The notes under the pieces were generated by a model that had not been told where the DNA came from, did not search any database, and worked only from the letters and a program-made list of their open reading frames with translations. A program made the translations under genes and the position numbers. 15,560 nucleotides of DNA from an uncultured Aquincola sp. (GTDB lineage Bacteria > Pseudomonadota > Gammaproteobacteria > Burkholderiales > Burkholderiaceae): positions 1-15,560 of the forward strand of contig CAKZXL010000781.1 of NCBI GenBank assembly GCA_937883885.1. The letters run 5' to 3'. Shown one piece after another: positions 1-7,133 of the stretch. Position 1 is the first letter of the stretch. Every line of letters begins with the position of its first letter.

Positions 1-264
1 ACGCTGCTGCTGCCCGACTATTCGGGCAACCAGATGTTCATGACCCTGGGCAACCTGATGGTGGACGAGCGCGCCGGGCTGCTGTTCATCGACTTCGACA
101 CCGGCGACCTGCTGACCTTGACCGGCCACGCCCAGCTGCTGTGGGATGGCCCCGAGGTGGCTGCCCTCGACGGGGCGCAGCGGGCGCTGCGCTTCCGGCT
201 TCAAGAAGGCTGGCGGCTGTCGCAGGCGTTGCCGATGCGGTGGCAGCGGTTGGAGCGCACTTGA
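1..264 (+). CDS. PNPOx-like FMN-binding protein, C-terminal part (5' end outside window)
   Basis: The frame is open from base 1 and stops at 262-264, giving the last 87 residues of a protein that begins upstream. The segment has the FMN-binding split-barrel pattern of the pyridoxamine 5'-phosphate oxidase-like superfamily: a motif resembling QMFMTLGNLMVDERAGLLFI, then a strand containing FDTGDLLTLTGHA and a WDGPEV turn. In related proteins this half is often fused to a ferredoxin-reductase module, but here the chain ends soon after the barrel (PMRWQRLERT). Flavin-dependent oxidoreductase chemistry in the cytoplasm is likely; the substrate cannot be read. It converges on the LysR gene with a 25-bp gap. 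Family assignment is fairly sure, exact function is not. Confidence 0.8.
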   Translation, partial: TLLLPDYSGNQMFMTLGNLMVDERAGLLFIDFDTGDLLTLTGHAQLLWDGPEVAALDGAQRALRFRLQEGWRLSQALPMRWQRLERT

Positions 265-289
265 ACTGGCAACCCGAAGGCGCGAGCGG

Positions 290-1192
290 TCATTGCAGGA
301 AAGGATCGGCCCGCAGCGCTTCGACCACCGCGTCGATGAAACCGCGCACCTTCTGCGTGGCGCGCCGGCCTTCCAGGTGCACCACGTGGATGGGCAGCGG
401 CGCGGTCTCGAAGGCTTCCAGCACCGGCACCAGCGTGCCGTCGCGCAACCAGGGCGCGGCCTGGTAGCTCAACAAGCGCGCGATGCCGAAGTGCGCCTGG
501 GCGGCCGCGATGGCCGCGTCGTTGGTGGTGGTGCGCAGGCGCACCGGCAGGGGCAGCACTAGCGGTCGGCCGGCTTCGGAAAAGCGCCAGTCGGCCACCG
601 GCGTGGTCACGCCGGCTGATACCAGGTGGTGCCCGTCGGACAGGTCCCGTGGATGCTGCGGCGTGCCGGCTTCGGCCAGGTACCGGGGCGAGGCCACCAT
701 CATGCGCCGCACCCGGCCCACCCGCACCGCCTGCAAGGAAGAATCGGGCAACTCGCCGATGCGCACCGCCACGTCGATGCCTTCTTCCACGATGTTGACC
801 ACGCGGTCCAGGAACAGGCACTGCGCATCGACCTGGGGATGCGCCTGCAGGTAGCGCACCAGCACCGGCGTGACGTACAGCTGGCCGAACAGCACCGGCG
901 CGGTGAGGGTGAGCGTGCCACGCGGTGCCGCATGGGTGCCGGCGGCCGCCACCTCGGCCTCGTCGATCTCGGCCAGGATGCGCCGGCAGTCGGCCGCATA
1001 ACGCGCCCCGGCATCGGTCACCCGCACCACCCGCGTGGTGCGCGTGAGCAGCCGCAGGCCCAGCCGTTCTTCCAGCTCCGCCACCGCCCGCGTGACCACC
1101 GGCGGCGACAAGTCCAGCTTGCGCGCCGCCGCGGCAAAGCCGCCGGTATCGACGACGGCGACGAAGACAGTCATGGCTTGCAGGCGGTCCAT
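290..1192 (-). CDS. LysR-family transcriptional regulator
   Basis: This 300-residue protein has standard LysR length. Residues 1-60 are the winged helix (MDRLQAMTVFVAVVDTGGFA, then a recognition helix with SPPVVTRAVAELEERLGLRL and LLTRTTR). Residues about 90-295 are a periplasmic-binding-protein-like effector domain, with the family's YLQAHPQVDAQ and RIGELPDSSLQA segments. It belongs to the DsdC/CrgA-like group that often controls nearby oxidoreductases. The usual divergent partner is absent. Instead an unrecognised gene lies 54 bp upstream on the same strand, so the two may be co-transcribed. The convergent PNPOx-like gene is one possible target. The start is chosen because the HTH begins directly at this ATG. 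Confidence 0.95.
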   Translation of the reverse strand: MDRLQAMTVFVAVVDTGGFAAAARKLDLSPPVVTRAVAELEERLGLRLLTRTTRVVRVTDAGARYAADCRRILAEIDEAEVAAAGTHAAPRGTLTLTAPVLFGQLYVTPVLVRYLQAHPQVDAQCLFLDRVVNIVEEGIDVAVRIGELPDSSLQAVRVGRVRRMMVASPRYLAEAGTPQHPRDLSDGHHLVSAGVTTPVADWRFSEAGRPLVLPLPVRLRTTTNDAAIAAAQAHFGIARLLSYQAAPWLRDGTLVPVLEAFETAPLPIHVVHLEGRRATQKVRGFIDAVVEALRADPFLQ

Positions 1193-1246
1193 GCGGTCGG
1201 CGTGGTGAGTGGGAAGGGCTGGATGGTGGATGGGAGGTCAGGCCCT

Positions 1247-1990
1247 CTACTTCAGGGCACGAGCCGTCACTTTCTCAAGCATGGTGACGATCTCGACGCT
1301 GGTCATGGGCGTACCGGTGGGTTTCATCCAGTAGCGATACGGTGGGGTGGTACGCTGCACCACAGCGATGGCACCAGGCAGAGCGGGCCCCGGGTGCCAG
1401 TGGTCGAGGTTGCCCGCCGTTGCTGCGTTCAGATTGTTGTGGCCAATCGCGGTGACCATTTCTTTGCAGATGAGCTTCACGGCTTTGGCGTCGATCTGCT
1501 TTGCCTTCAGTGCGCCAAACAGTGATTCACGGAGCTTCTGCAAGTCGCCAGCTGGCGTGGCTTGAGGCGCACCTGCAAAATCGACGTCTTCCACGGTGAA
1601 GTCCATGTTGTCGCCGCCCGGGTCGTCGGCTCGGTTGTTCAAGCCGAGGGCGAGGTTGGCTGGCAACGAGAAAATTTCCTGCTCAATGTCTTCCAGCGCG
1701 GCAACCTGATGTGGCTTGGGCCGAGTGCCCGCTTTGCACTCGCTGGCCGCCACGCCGAATGCTTTGATGGCTTTGCCGTCACGTGAAGGGCTCAGCTGCA
1801 TCAGCGCATTGATGAGCTCTGTATCCGCTGTGCCGGCTAGCACCTGATTCAGCGCGCCACGCAGAGCGTTCCATGGAATACGGTGATCGAGCTTCATCAC
1901 GAAATGAACCACGTTGACGCGGCCGGCCGTGATGAAGTTCGGTCGAGCCGGGTTGTCTGCGAACGACTTGGTCTGGTACTGATAGGGCAT
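1247..1990 (-). CDS. Hypothetical protein, family not recognised
   Basis: The frame encodes 247 residues that I cannot place in a family. No signal peptide, membrane segment or cysteine cluster is visible, so a soluble cytoplasmic protein is likely. The N-terminus (MPYQYQTKSFADNP) leads into a hydrophobic segment (RVNVVHFVMKL). The middle is acidic and Asp/Asn rich (NNRADDPGGDNMDFTVEDVDF is the start of this part). The C-terminus holds HWHPGPALPG and PPYRYWMKP, then an amphipathic helix. Base composition differs from its neighbours: by hand count the line 1441-1500 is 33/60 G+C, and the adjacent lysR is clearly richer. That suggests separate acquisition. It reads toward lysR with a 54-bp gap. 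No strong ribosome binding site precedes the ATG. The coding call rests on length, plausible composition and absence of a competing gene. Confidence 0.7.
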   Translation of the reverse strand: MPYQYQTKSFADNPARPNFITAGRVNVVHFVMKLDHRIPWNALRGALNQVLAGTADTELINALMQLSPSRDGKAIKAFGVAASECKAGTRPKPHQVAALEDIEQEIFSLPANLALGLNNRADDPGGDNMDFTVEDVDFAGAPQATPAGDLQKLRESLFGALKAKQIDAKAVKLICKEMVTAIGHNNLNAATAGNLDHWHPGPALPGAIAVVQRTTPPYRYWMKPTGTPMTSVEIVTMLEKVTARALK

Positions 1991-2201
1991 GGCGAGGCTC
2001 TGTTGGAGCGCCCGGGACCAGTCGTTGCATCGGCTCGGAACATTCCGATGAACGACTGATCAGGGATGCGCTGGGGGTGAGGGCAAGGACTGCCTGGTGC
2101 AGGCCCGGTTGGCCTCACCTGCCAGGCGCAGGTGTGGTCGAGTCTAGAGATCGGGGCGGCGGTGTCAAACGCTTCTGCCAGTCGTCGCAGCGGGGCGCGC
2201 C
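1991..2201. other. Intergenic region, araC 3' end to hypothetical gene 5' end
   Basis: These 211 bases must hold the promoter of the hypothetical gene and the 3' end of the araC transcript, both reading leftwards. Apart from a small hairpin (2116-2134) I see no strong promoter motif and no coding frame with a recognisable product. Confidence 0.5.
2116..2134. terminator. Possible hairpin downstream of araC
   Basis: CACCTGC and GCAGGTG form a perfect 7-bp stem around a 5-base loop (CAGGC). It lies about 70 bp beyond the araC stop. There is no T-run on either side, so intrinsic termination is uncertain; it could equally be an operator-like site for the gene starting at 1990. Confidence 0.3.
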
Positions 2202-2756
2202 TCAATGCGACGACACGAACCTCGCCCCCGGCTGGGCCGGTGGAATGTCGAAGCTGGCTTTCATCCGCTTCGCCTCCGCGGCCGGCGTGAGGCCGAACAG
2301 GCGTTTGAACTCGCGGCTGAACTGCGAGGTGCTTTCATAGCCCACGGCATCGCAGGCCGCGGCCGCCGTCATGCCTTCGCGCGCCATCAGCAGGCGCGCC
2401 TGGTGCAGCCGGGTCGACTTCAGGTACTGCATCGGTGAGCTTTGGGTCACGGCCTTGAAGTGCACGTGGAACGAGGGCACGCTCATGCCGGCCTCCCGCG
2501 CCAGCATGCGCAGGTCGAGCCGATCGGCATAGTGCCGGTGGATGCGCTGCAGCGCCTTGCCGACCTTGCCGAACTGCCCTTGCTGGGTCAGCGCCGCCCG
2601 CAGCGATCGGCCCTGCGGGCCGGTGAGCACGCGGAAGTACAGCTCACGCACGTCTGCCAGCGCCGTGAGGTTGTAGCTCTCACGCAGGGCCAGCGCGCGT
2701 GCCAGGTGCAGGCTGCCGGCGTGCGGATCTGGTGCTGGTGGGCGTGAGCGCTTCAT
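2202..2756 (-). CDS. AraC-family regulator, N-terminal sensor domain missing
   Basis: Residues about 66-165 form a complete two-HTH AraC DNA-binding domain: LDLRMLAREAGMSVPSFHVHF in the first half, and GYESTSQFSREFKRLFG in the second, the classic C-terminal signature. Residues 30-50 (TALADVRELYFRVLTGPQGR) match the linker that follows the cupin-like AraC_N domain in about 300-residue family members. Upstream of that linker the frame is antisense to the divergent dehydrogenase gene and carries no cupin sequence. The longest possible frame (to 3005) is therefore not a real extension. The in-frame ATG at 2754-2756 gives 184 residues. Intact homologues usually control a divergent SDR gene, as here. 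Probably a non-functional remnant or a ligand-blind regulator. Confidence 0.8.
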   Translation of the reverse strand: MKRSRPPAPDPHAGSLHLARALALRESYNLTALADVRELYFRVLTGPQGRSLRAALTQQGQFGKVGKALQRIHRHYADRLDLRMLAREAGMSVPSFHVHFKAVTQSSPMQYLKSTRLHQARLLMAREGMTAAAACDAVGYESTSQFSREFKRLFGLTPAAEAKRMKASFDIPPAQPGARFVSSH

Positions 2757-2783
2757 AAGAACAGGCAATGAATCAAGAACAGG
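2757..2783. repeat. Short direct repeat at a probable deletion junction
   Basis: AAGAACAGG occurs at 2757-2765 and again at 2775-2783, 18 bp apart. It lies exactly where the araC and dehydrogenase genes both lose their 5' ends. This may mark a recombination or slippage event, but a 9-base repeat can also arise by chance. Confidence 0.5.
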
Positions 2784-2820
2784 TGTCAGCAGCGGCTTCG
2801 GGCGCGCGCTGGCGCAGCAA

Positions 2821-3585
2821 GTGCTGGCCGAGGGGCACCGCGTGGTCGGCACCGTGCGAACGCGCGAGGCGCGGGCGGCTTTCGAGCAGCTGCATCCGGG
2901 CCAGGCCTTGGGCCGCCTGCTGGACGTGACGGAGGTCGAGGCCATCCCGGCCACCGTGGCGCAGGTGGAGGCCGGGCTCGGCCCCATCGACGTGCTGGTG
3001 AACAACGCCGGCTACGGGCATGAGGGGGTGATGGAGGAGTCGTCGCTGGACGACCTGCGGCGCCAGTTCGAGGTCAACGTCTTCGGCGCGGTGGCGATGA
3101 TGAAGGCGGTGCTGCCCTTCATGCGCCAGCGCCGGCGCGGCCACATCATCAACATCACGTCGATGGGCGGCTTCATCACCATGCCCGGCATCAGCTACTA
3201 CTGCGGCAGCAAGTTCGCGCTGGAGGGCATCTCCGAAGCGCTCGGCCAGGAAGTCCAGGCCCTGGGCATCGCGGTCACGGCGGTGGCGCCCGGTTCCTTC
3301 CGCACGGACTGGGCGGGCCGCTCGATGGTGCGATCGCCCAGGCGCATGGCCGATTACGACGCGGTGTTCGACCCCATCCGCGCGGCGCGCCAAGCCAGGA
3401 GCGGCCAGCAACTGGGCGACCCGGACAAGGCCGCAGCGGCCCTGCTGCAGCTGATCGACAGCGATGCGCCGCCGGCGCACCTGCTGCTGGGCAGCGATGC
3501 CATCGCGCTGGTGCGCCACAAGCTGAGCGCGCTGAACGCCAGCATCGCCGCGTGGGAAAGCGTCAGCCTGTCGACCGACGCCTGA
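2821..3585 (+). CDS. SDR-family oxidoreductase, N-terminus disrupted (possible pseudogene)
   Basis: This is a classical short-chain dehydrogenase using NAD(P)H. Homology begins before the GTG at 2821: the same frame encodes TGVSSGFGRALAQQ from 2779, the glycine-rich nucleotide-binding motif. Further on are NNAGYG, the catalytic serine region (NITSMGG) and YCGSK, the YxxxK active site. The frame runs back to a stop at 2674-2676 with no ATG, GTG or TTG before 2821. An ATG at 2768 (MNQE...) is out of frame. The first beta-strand, normally just before TGxxxGxG, is missing. Starting at 2821 would lose the cofactor motif, so the product is probably inactive unless a non-standard start is used. The C-terminus is intact and its stop abuts that of pirin. 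Confidence 0.85.
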   Translation: MLAEGHRVVGTVRTREARAAFEQLHPGQALGRLLDVTEVEAIPATVAQVEAGLGPIDVLVNNAGYGHEGVMEESSLDDLRRQFEVNVFGAVAMMKAVLPFMRQRRRGHIINITSMGGFITMPGISYYCGSKFALEGISEALGQEVQALGIAVTAVAPGSFRTDWAGRSMVRSPRRMADYDAVFDPIRAARQARSGQQLGDPDKAAAALLQLIDSDAPPAHLLLGSDAIALVRHKLSALNASIAAWESVSLSTDA

Positions 3586-4671
3586 TCAGCCGCCGGCGTC
3601 GGGCGACGGCCGTTCGGTGCGGCCATCGGCATGCCGGGCGAAGCGGTCTTCTTCATCGCCGTGCACCGGCGCCGGGTCGGGCCACGGCCAGCCGCCGAAT
3701 TCGGTGCGACGGTAGTCGGCAAAGGCCTGGTGCAGCTCCTGCTGGGTGTTCATGACGAAGGGGCCGTATTGCGCCACCGGCTCGCCGATGGGGCGGCCCT
3801 GCAGCATCAGCAGCTCGGCCGGTGCGTCGCCATTGGTCAGCACCACGTCGGCCGTGGCACGCACCTCCACCGAGTGACCGACGGTCACCGGCTGCCCGTC
3901 GAGGGTGATCCGGCTGCCCGCGAACAGGTACAGCTTGCGCCGCGTGCCCTCGCCCAGCGCCGCGGGCAAGGTCCAGCGCGCGCCGGGCGCCAGGCGCAGC
4001 GTCCACATGGCCAGGTCCGCATGCAGGCGTGAAGCCCACGAGTCCGGCGGCGGCGCCAGCGGCTGCAGCGGCTGGCCGCCAGCGTGCAGCGGGGCCGGCA
4101 ACGCACCGGCGATGACCACCACTTCGGTGGTGCGCCCGGCGTCGTCGACGAAGGTGTGGCGCGGGATGTCCTGCGACCAGAACATGGTGAAGTGGGGCTC
4201 CACCATCTTGCTGTCGGCCGGCAGATTGAGCCAGATCTGGAACAGCTCCAAGGGGTTGGGCCGGTCGGTGTGCAGCAGCGGGAACATCTCTGCATGCACG
4301 ATGCCCTTGCCGGCCGTCAGCCACTGCACGTCGCCGCCGCCGAAACGCGCGCCGGCGCCCAGCGAATCGGCATGGTCGATGCGGCCCTGGCGCACGATGG
4401 TCACGGTCTCGAAGCCGCGGTGCGGGTGGGCCGGGAAGCCGGGCACCTGCTGGCCGTGGTACATGCTCCAGCCGTCCTGGCGCGAGAAGTCGGCGCCCAT
4501 GTTGCGGCCGGCCAGCAACGAAGGGTCCGGGCCATGGCGGCCGTTGCCCGGCGGATAGGCGTCGTCATGGTGCACGCAGAAGAGGAAGGGGTCGATCGTC
4601 TCCCAGGGCATGCCCAAAGGCTCGATGGACAGGATGGGCGAAGCAGGCGTGTCGGGGTGGAGGGTGGTCAT
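3586..4671 (-). CDS. Pirin-family protein (bicupin)
   Basis: This 361-residue protein has the pirin metal-site pattern: HPHRGFET (His82, His84) and GKGIVHAEM (His126, Glu128). These correspond to the three-His-one-Glu iron ligands of characterised pirins. Residues 15-140 form the first cupin; the second covers roughly 220-330, ending in GEPVAQYGPFVMNT, a family hallmark. Some bacterial pirins have quercetin dioxygenase activity or act as regulators; which applies here cannot be read. I chose the ATG at 4669-4671 (MTTLHPD) over one at 4722, because the extra 17 residues look unlike the family, and a -10-like TAGGGT (complement of 4694-4699) lies between them. SDR, AraC and pirin genes commonly cluster. 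Confidence 0.93.
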   Translation of the reverse strand: MTTLHPDTPASPILSIEPLGMPWETIDPFLFCVHHDDAYPPGNGRHGPDPSLLAGRNMGADFSRQDGWSMYHGQQVPGFPAHPHRGFETVTIVRQGRIDHADSLGAGARFGGGDVQWLTAGKGIVHAEMFPLLHTDRPNPLELFQIWLNLPADSKMVEPHFTMFWSQDIPRHTFVDDAGRTTEVVVIAGALPAPLHAGGQPLQPLAPPPDSWASRLHADLAMWTLRLAPGARWTLPAALGEGTRRKLYLFAGSRITLDGQPVTVGHSVEVRATADVVLTNGDAPAELLMLQGRPIGEPVAQYGPFVMNTQQELHQAFADYRRTEFGGWPWPDPAPVHGDEEDRFARHADGRTERPSPDAGG

Positions 4672-4946
4672 GGCAAGGTCCCGGAGATTCGACACCCTAC
4701 CGCGAACCCGCCACCCGTGCACAGGCTGGCGGGGCGCTCAGGTCGGCCAGGGCAGGCCGAGCGCCGTGCCGCCGATGGGCACTTCGCCGCTGCCGCGCCG
4801 GCACACGCCCTCTCATCCCCGGCAGTGTCGGCCCTGCATCACAGTTGCCGAACAGCGGCTGACGTCGGAACATTGATTCTCCGGGCTGCCTGGTGGAGTT
4901 GCTCAGTGCCGGCGCCGCCGGCCAGCGTCATGTCGAGGTGTGAACA
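4672..4946. promoter_or_regulatory. Divergent intergenic region, pirin / methyltransferase
   Basis: These 275 bases separate two divergent genes and should carry both promoters. On the minus strand TAGGGT (4699-4694) is a -10-like hexamer about 20 bases before the pirin ATG. On the plus strand GAGGTG (4935-4940) is a good ribosome binding site 6 bases before the methyltransferase ATG. No operator palindrome stands out. Confidence 0.45.
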
Positions 4947-5873
4947 ATGAATGCCCAGAACGCCAGTCGAACCGCCGTGGTGGCCAGCCTCAGCCGGGCG
5001 GTTCACACCCGCAGCGATCCTCAGGTGATCCACGCCGACCCCTGGGGCGACCGGCTCTTCTCGGCAGCCACCTGGCACCAGCTCTACCAGGTTGCGCGCC
5101 TGAAGAACCCGCAGCTGCCCGAGGCGGCCGACGACGCCGCCGTGCGGACGCTGGTGGGCATCGGCCTGCGGCGCGGGCCCGCCTACCCCAACATCATCGT
5201 TCGCTCCCGCTTTGCGGAAGACGCGCTGCAGGCCGCGGCGGCGCGGGGCGTGCGCCAGTACGTGCTGCTGGGGGCGGGCTTCGACAGCTATGCCCTGCGC
5301 ATGCCGTCGCCCGAGGTCCGGTCGGTCATCGAGATCGACCATCCGGCCACGCAGGCGGTCAAGCGGCAGTGCATCGCGCAGGCGGGGGTGGGGTTGCCCG
5401 AGGCGGTCCACTTCGTCGCTGCCGATCTGTCCACCGAGGACTTGTCGGCCGTGTTGAACCGGTTCTTGCCCCATCCGCACGAGCCGGCGTTTTTCTCCTG
5501 GCTGGGCGTGACGATGTACCTGACCGAAGAGGCCAATTTGCAGACGCTGCGGGCCATCGCCAGCACGGCGGCCGCTGGCAGCGAGCTGGTGTTCGAGTAC
5601 GTGGATCAACGCTTCTTCGACACCAGCCGCCTGTGGACCGAGGCCGAGATCGCCTTGCGGCAGACCTTGCAGATTCTGGGCGAGCCCTGGCTCTGCGGCT
5701 TCGATCCGGCGCAGTTGCCGGAGCTGCTGGCGTCGGCCGGGTTTGACTTGATCGAAGACGTGCCCGACACCGCGCTGGTGGAACGCTACGACCCGCAAGG
5801 GTTGAACGGCCTGCACCCGAGAGGCATGGGCCGGCTGGCGCATGTGAGGGTCAATGGGCGTGGCGTGGCCTGA
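4947..5873 (+). CDS. SAM-dependent methyltransferase, TIGR00027/LCM-like family
   Basis: The 308-residue length and motif order fit the bacterial leucine-carboxyl-methyltransferase-like family. The N-terminal helices contain SRAVHT and IHADPWGDRLF. VLLGAGFDSYALR (residues 106-118) is motif I, which binds S-adenosylmethionine, and EIDHPATQAVKR (129-140) holds the acidic residue that contacts the ribose. FFSWLGVTMYLTEEA near the middle is the family's post-IV motif. Substrates of this group are mostly unknown and include small molecules and polyketide-like compounds. GAGGTG at 4935-4940 supports the start. It appears monocistronic, or is followed loosely by the NERD gene after about 100 bp. Confident in family, not in substrate. 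Confidence 0.92.
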   Translation: MNAQNASRTAVVASLSRAVHTRSDPQVIHADPWGDRLFSAATWHQLYQVARLKNPQLPEAADDAAVRTLVGIGLRRGPAYPNIIVRSRFAEDALQAAAARGVRQYVLLGAGFDSYALRMPSPEVRSVIEIDHPATQAVKRQCIAQAGVGLPEAVHFVAADLSTEDLSAVLNRFLPHPHEPAFFSWLGVTMYLTEEANLQTLRAIASTAAAGSELVFEYVDQRFFDTSRLWTEAEIALRQTLQILGEPWLCGFDPAQLPELLASAGFDLIEDVPDTALVERYDPQGLNGLHPRGMGRLAHVRVNGRGVA

Positions 5874-5958
5874 AGATCATTGCTTCTAAAGGTCCCGACT
5901 CCCCCGCTGTCTTGTGCGCTCGCGGCCTGGATGGGCGAGATATTCTCAGCACGAAACT

Positions 5959-5963
5959 GAGGA
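5959..5963 (+). promoter_or_regulatory. Ribosome binding site deciding the start of the NERD gene
   Basis: GAGGA sits 7 bases before a GTG at 5971. The frame is also open from a GTG at 5914, but that candidate lacks a comparable site, and the 19 residues it adds look unlike the family. Confidence 0.65.
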
Positions 5964-5970
5964 CGCTTAC

Positions 5971-7089
5971 GTGCTGATCAAGTCTGCGGAAGATCGCGTT
6001 GCCGACATCGAGACGCTTACACAATTGCTGAGCCTTCCCGGTTTGGCGTCGACTGTCCGTGCACGCATTGAGCAAGAGATCCGGGCCGTGCGTGCGGGCG
6101 CCAAAGGCGAGTCCGAAGCGGCTTACGAAATTGACTTCTACCACCGCGCTTCGACGCGGTGGGCCGTCATCCACGACCTCAGGTTGGAGCACAACGGGCG
6201 TGTCGCGCAGATCGACCATCTTCTTATCAGTCGCAGCCTCGATATCTGGGTGTGCGAGTCCAAGCACTTCGCTGAAGGCGTAGCCGTCAACGAGCAGGGT
6301 GAGTTCACGGCCTTTTATGGCGGCCGTGCGGTAGGAGTGCCTTCGCCGTTTGAGCAGAACCGCAAGCACATGGCGCTGCTGCGCGAAGTGCTCAGCAGTG
6401 ATCGCGTGACTCTGCCCAGGCGGCTCGGCTTGCCGATCAAACCTTTGCTGGAGAGCGTGGTGCTGGTGAGCAAGAACGCCAGGATCACGCGGCCGGCAGG
6501 CAAGGTGGCAGGGTTGGAGCGCCTGATCAAAACCGATCAGTTACGACCCTTGATTGAAAGAACGATCGACCAGGCCTCGACCGCCGGTACGTTGATGTCG
6601 CTTTCCAAAGTTGTAAGCCAGGAGACGATGGAGGACGTTGCACGCCAACTGGTCCGCCTGCATCAGCCAGCCACGTTCAACTGGGCGGCCAAGTTTGGCC
6701 TGACGCCGAAGCCGGAGCCGCGTGCCGGGGCGCCATCCGTGATGGAGCGGCTGGCGTCAGCAGCAGACCTTCCAGTGCCGGCGCCAGTTCAGGCGTGCGC
6801 ATCTGCGCAAGCACCCCCAGCGCCGCGGGCCATGCCCTCTACCGTGCCATCGCCAGCCGCTGGCGCTGACCCACATGAAGGGCGACTGTCCACTTCCAAG
6901 CTTGCCAGCGCCCGTGGTGTGCGCACGTCCAAGGAGATGCTTGAAAGGCTGGTGTTGGCCGGCTACCTTCGAGTCGGCAGCGACGGCCAGCATGTGCTCA
7001 CTGAAGCCGGGCAACTCGCCGGCGGCGTTTTCATCGCCAGGAGCCGCTTCGGGCCTTACTTCCTCTGGCCCGCCGATCTGGCCACGTGA
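5971..7089 (+). CDS. NERD-domain (nuclease-related) protein with C-terminal winged-helix-like region
   Basis: This protein has 372 residues from the GTG start. Residues about 43-160 are a NERD domain of the PD-(D/E)xK nuclease superfamily: AKGESEAAY (Glu47), VAQIDHLLI (Asp82) and VCESKHF (Glu96, Lys98), the expected D...ExK active-site order. A Pro/Ala-rich linker spans about 245-300. The last 70 residues (LSTSKLASARG, MLERLVLAGYLRV, HVLTEAGQLAGG, FGPYFLWP) look like a small winged helix, probably DNA-binding. NERD proteins are suspected DNA-processing enzymes; few are characterised. Composition is lower in G+C than nearby genes (33/60 in 6541-6600 by hand count), which hints at acquisition. 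It ends 44 bp before the cyclodeaminase-family gene. Confidence 0.88.
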   Translation: MLIKSAEDRVADIETLTQLLSLPGLASTVRARIEQEIRAVRAGAKGESEAAYEIDFYHRASTRWAVIHDLRLEHNGRVAQIDHLLISRSLDIWVCESKHFAEGVAVNEQGEFTAFYGGRAVGVPSPFEQNRKHMALLREVLSSDRVTLPRRLGLPIKPLLESVVLVSKNARITRPAGKVAGLERLIKTDQLRPLIERTIDQASTAGTLMSLSKVVSQETMEDVARQLVRLHQPATFNWAAKFGLTPKPEPRAGAPSVMERLASAADLPVPAPVQACASAQAPPAPRAMPSTVPSPAAGADPHEGRLSTSKLASARGVRTSKEMLERLVLAGYLRVGSDGQHVLTEAGQLAGGVFIARSRFGPYFLWPADLAT

Positions 7090-7133
7090 GCCTCCTGGGG
7101 GCCAAAACTGGCCTCCTGCGTTACCCTGCCCCC

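Noticed and set aside
2757..3005. N-terminal extension of the AraC protein
   Set aside because: This part is antisense to conserved dehydrogenase coding sequence and has no cupin-like pattern; it only arises because no stop interrupts the frame.
4839..5843. 334-codon antisense frame over the methyltransferase
   Set aside because: Composition is that of a GC-rich shadow, and the plus strand carries the SAM-binding motifs.
5912..5946. Sigma-70 promoter before the NERD gene (TTGTGC and TATTCT)
   Set aside because: The spacer would be 23 bases, too long. Only the -10-like TATTCT at 5941-5946 is plausible, so no promoter is annotated.
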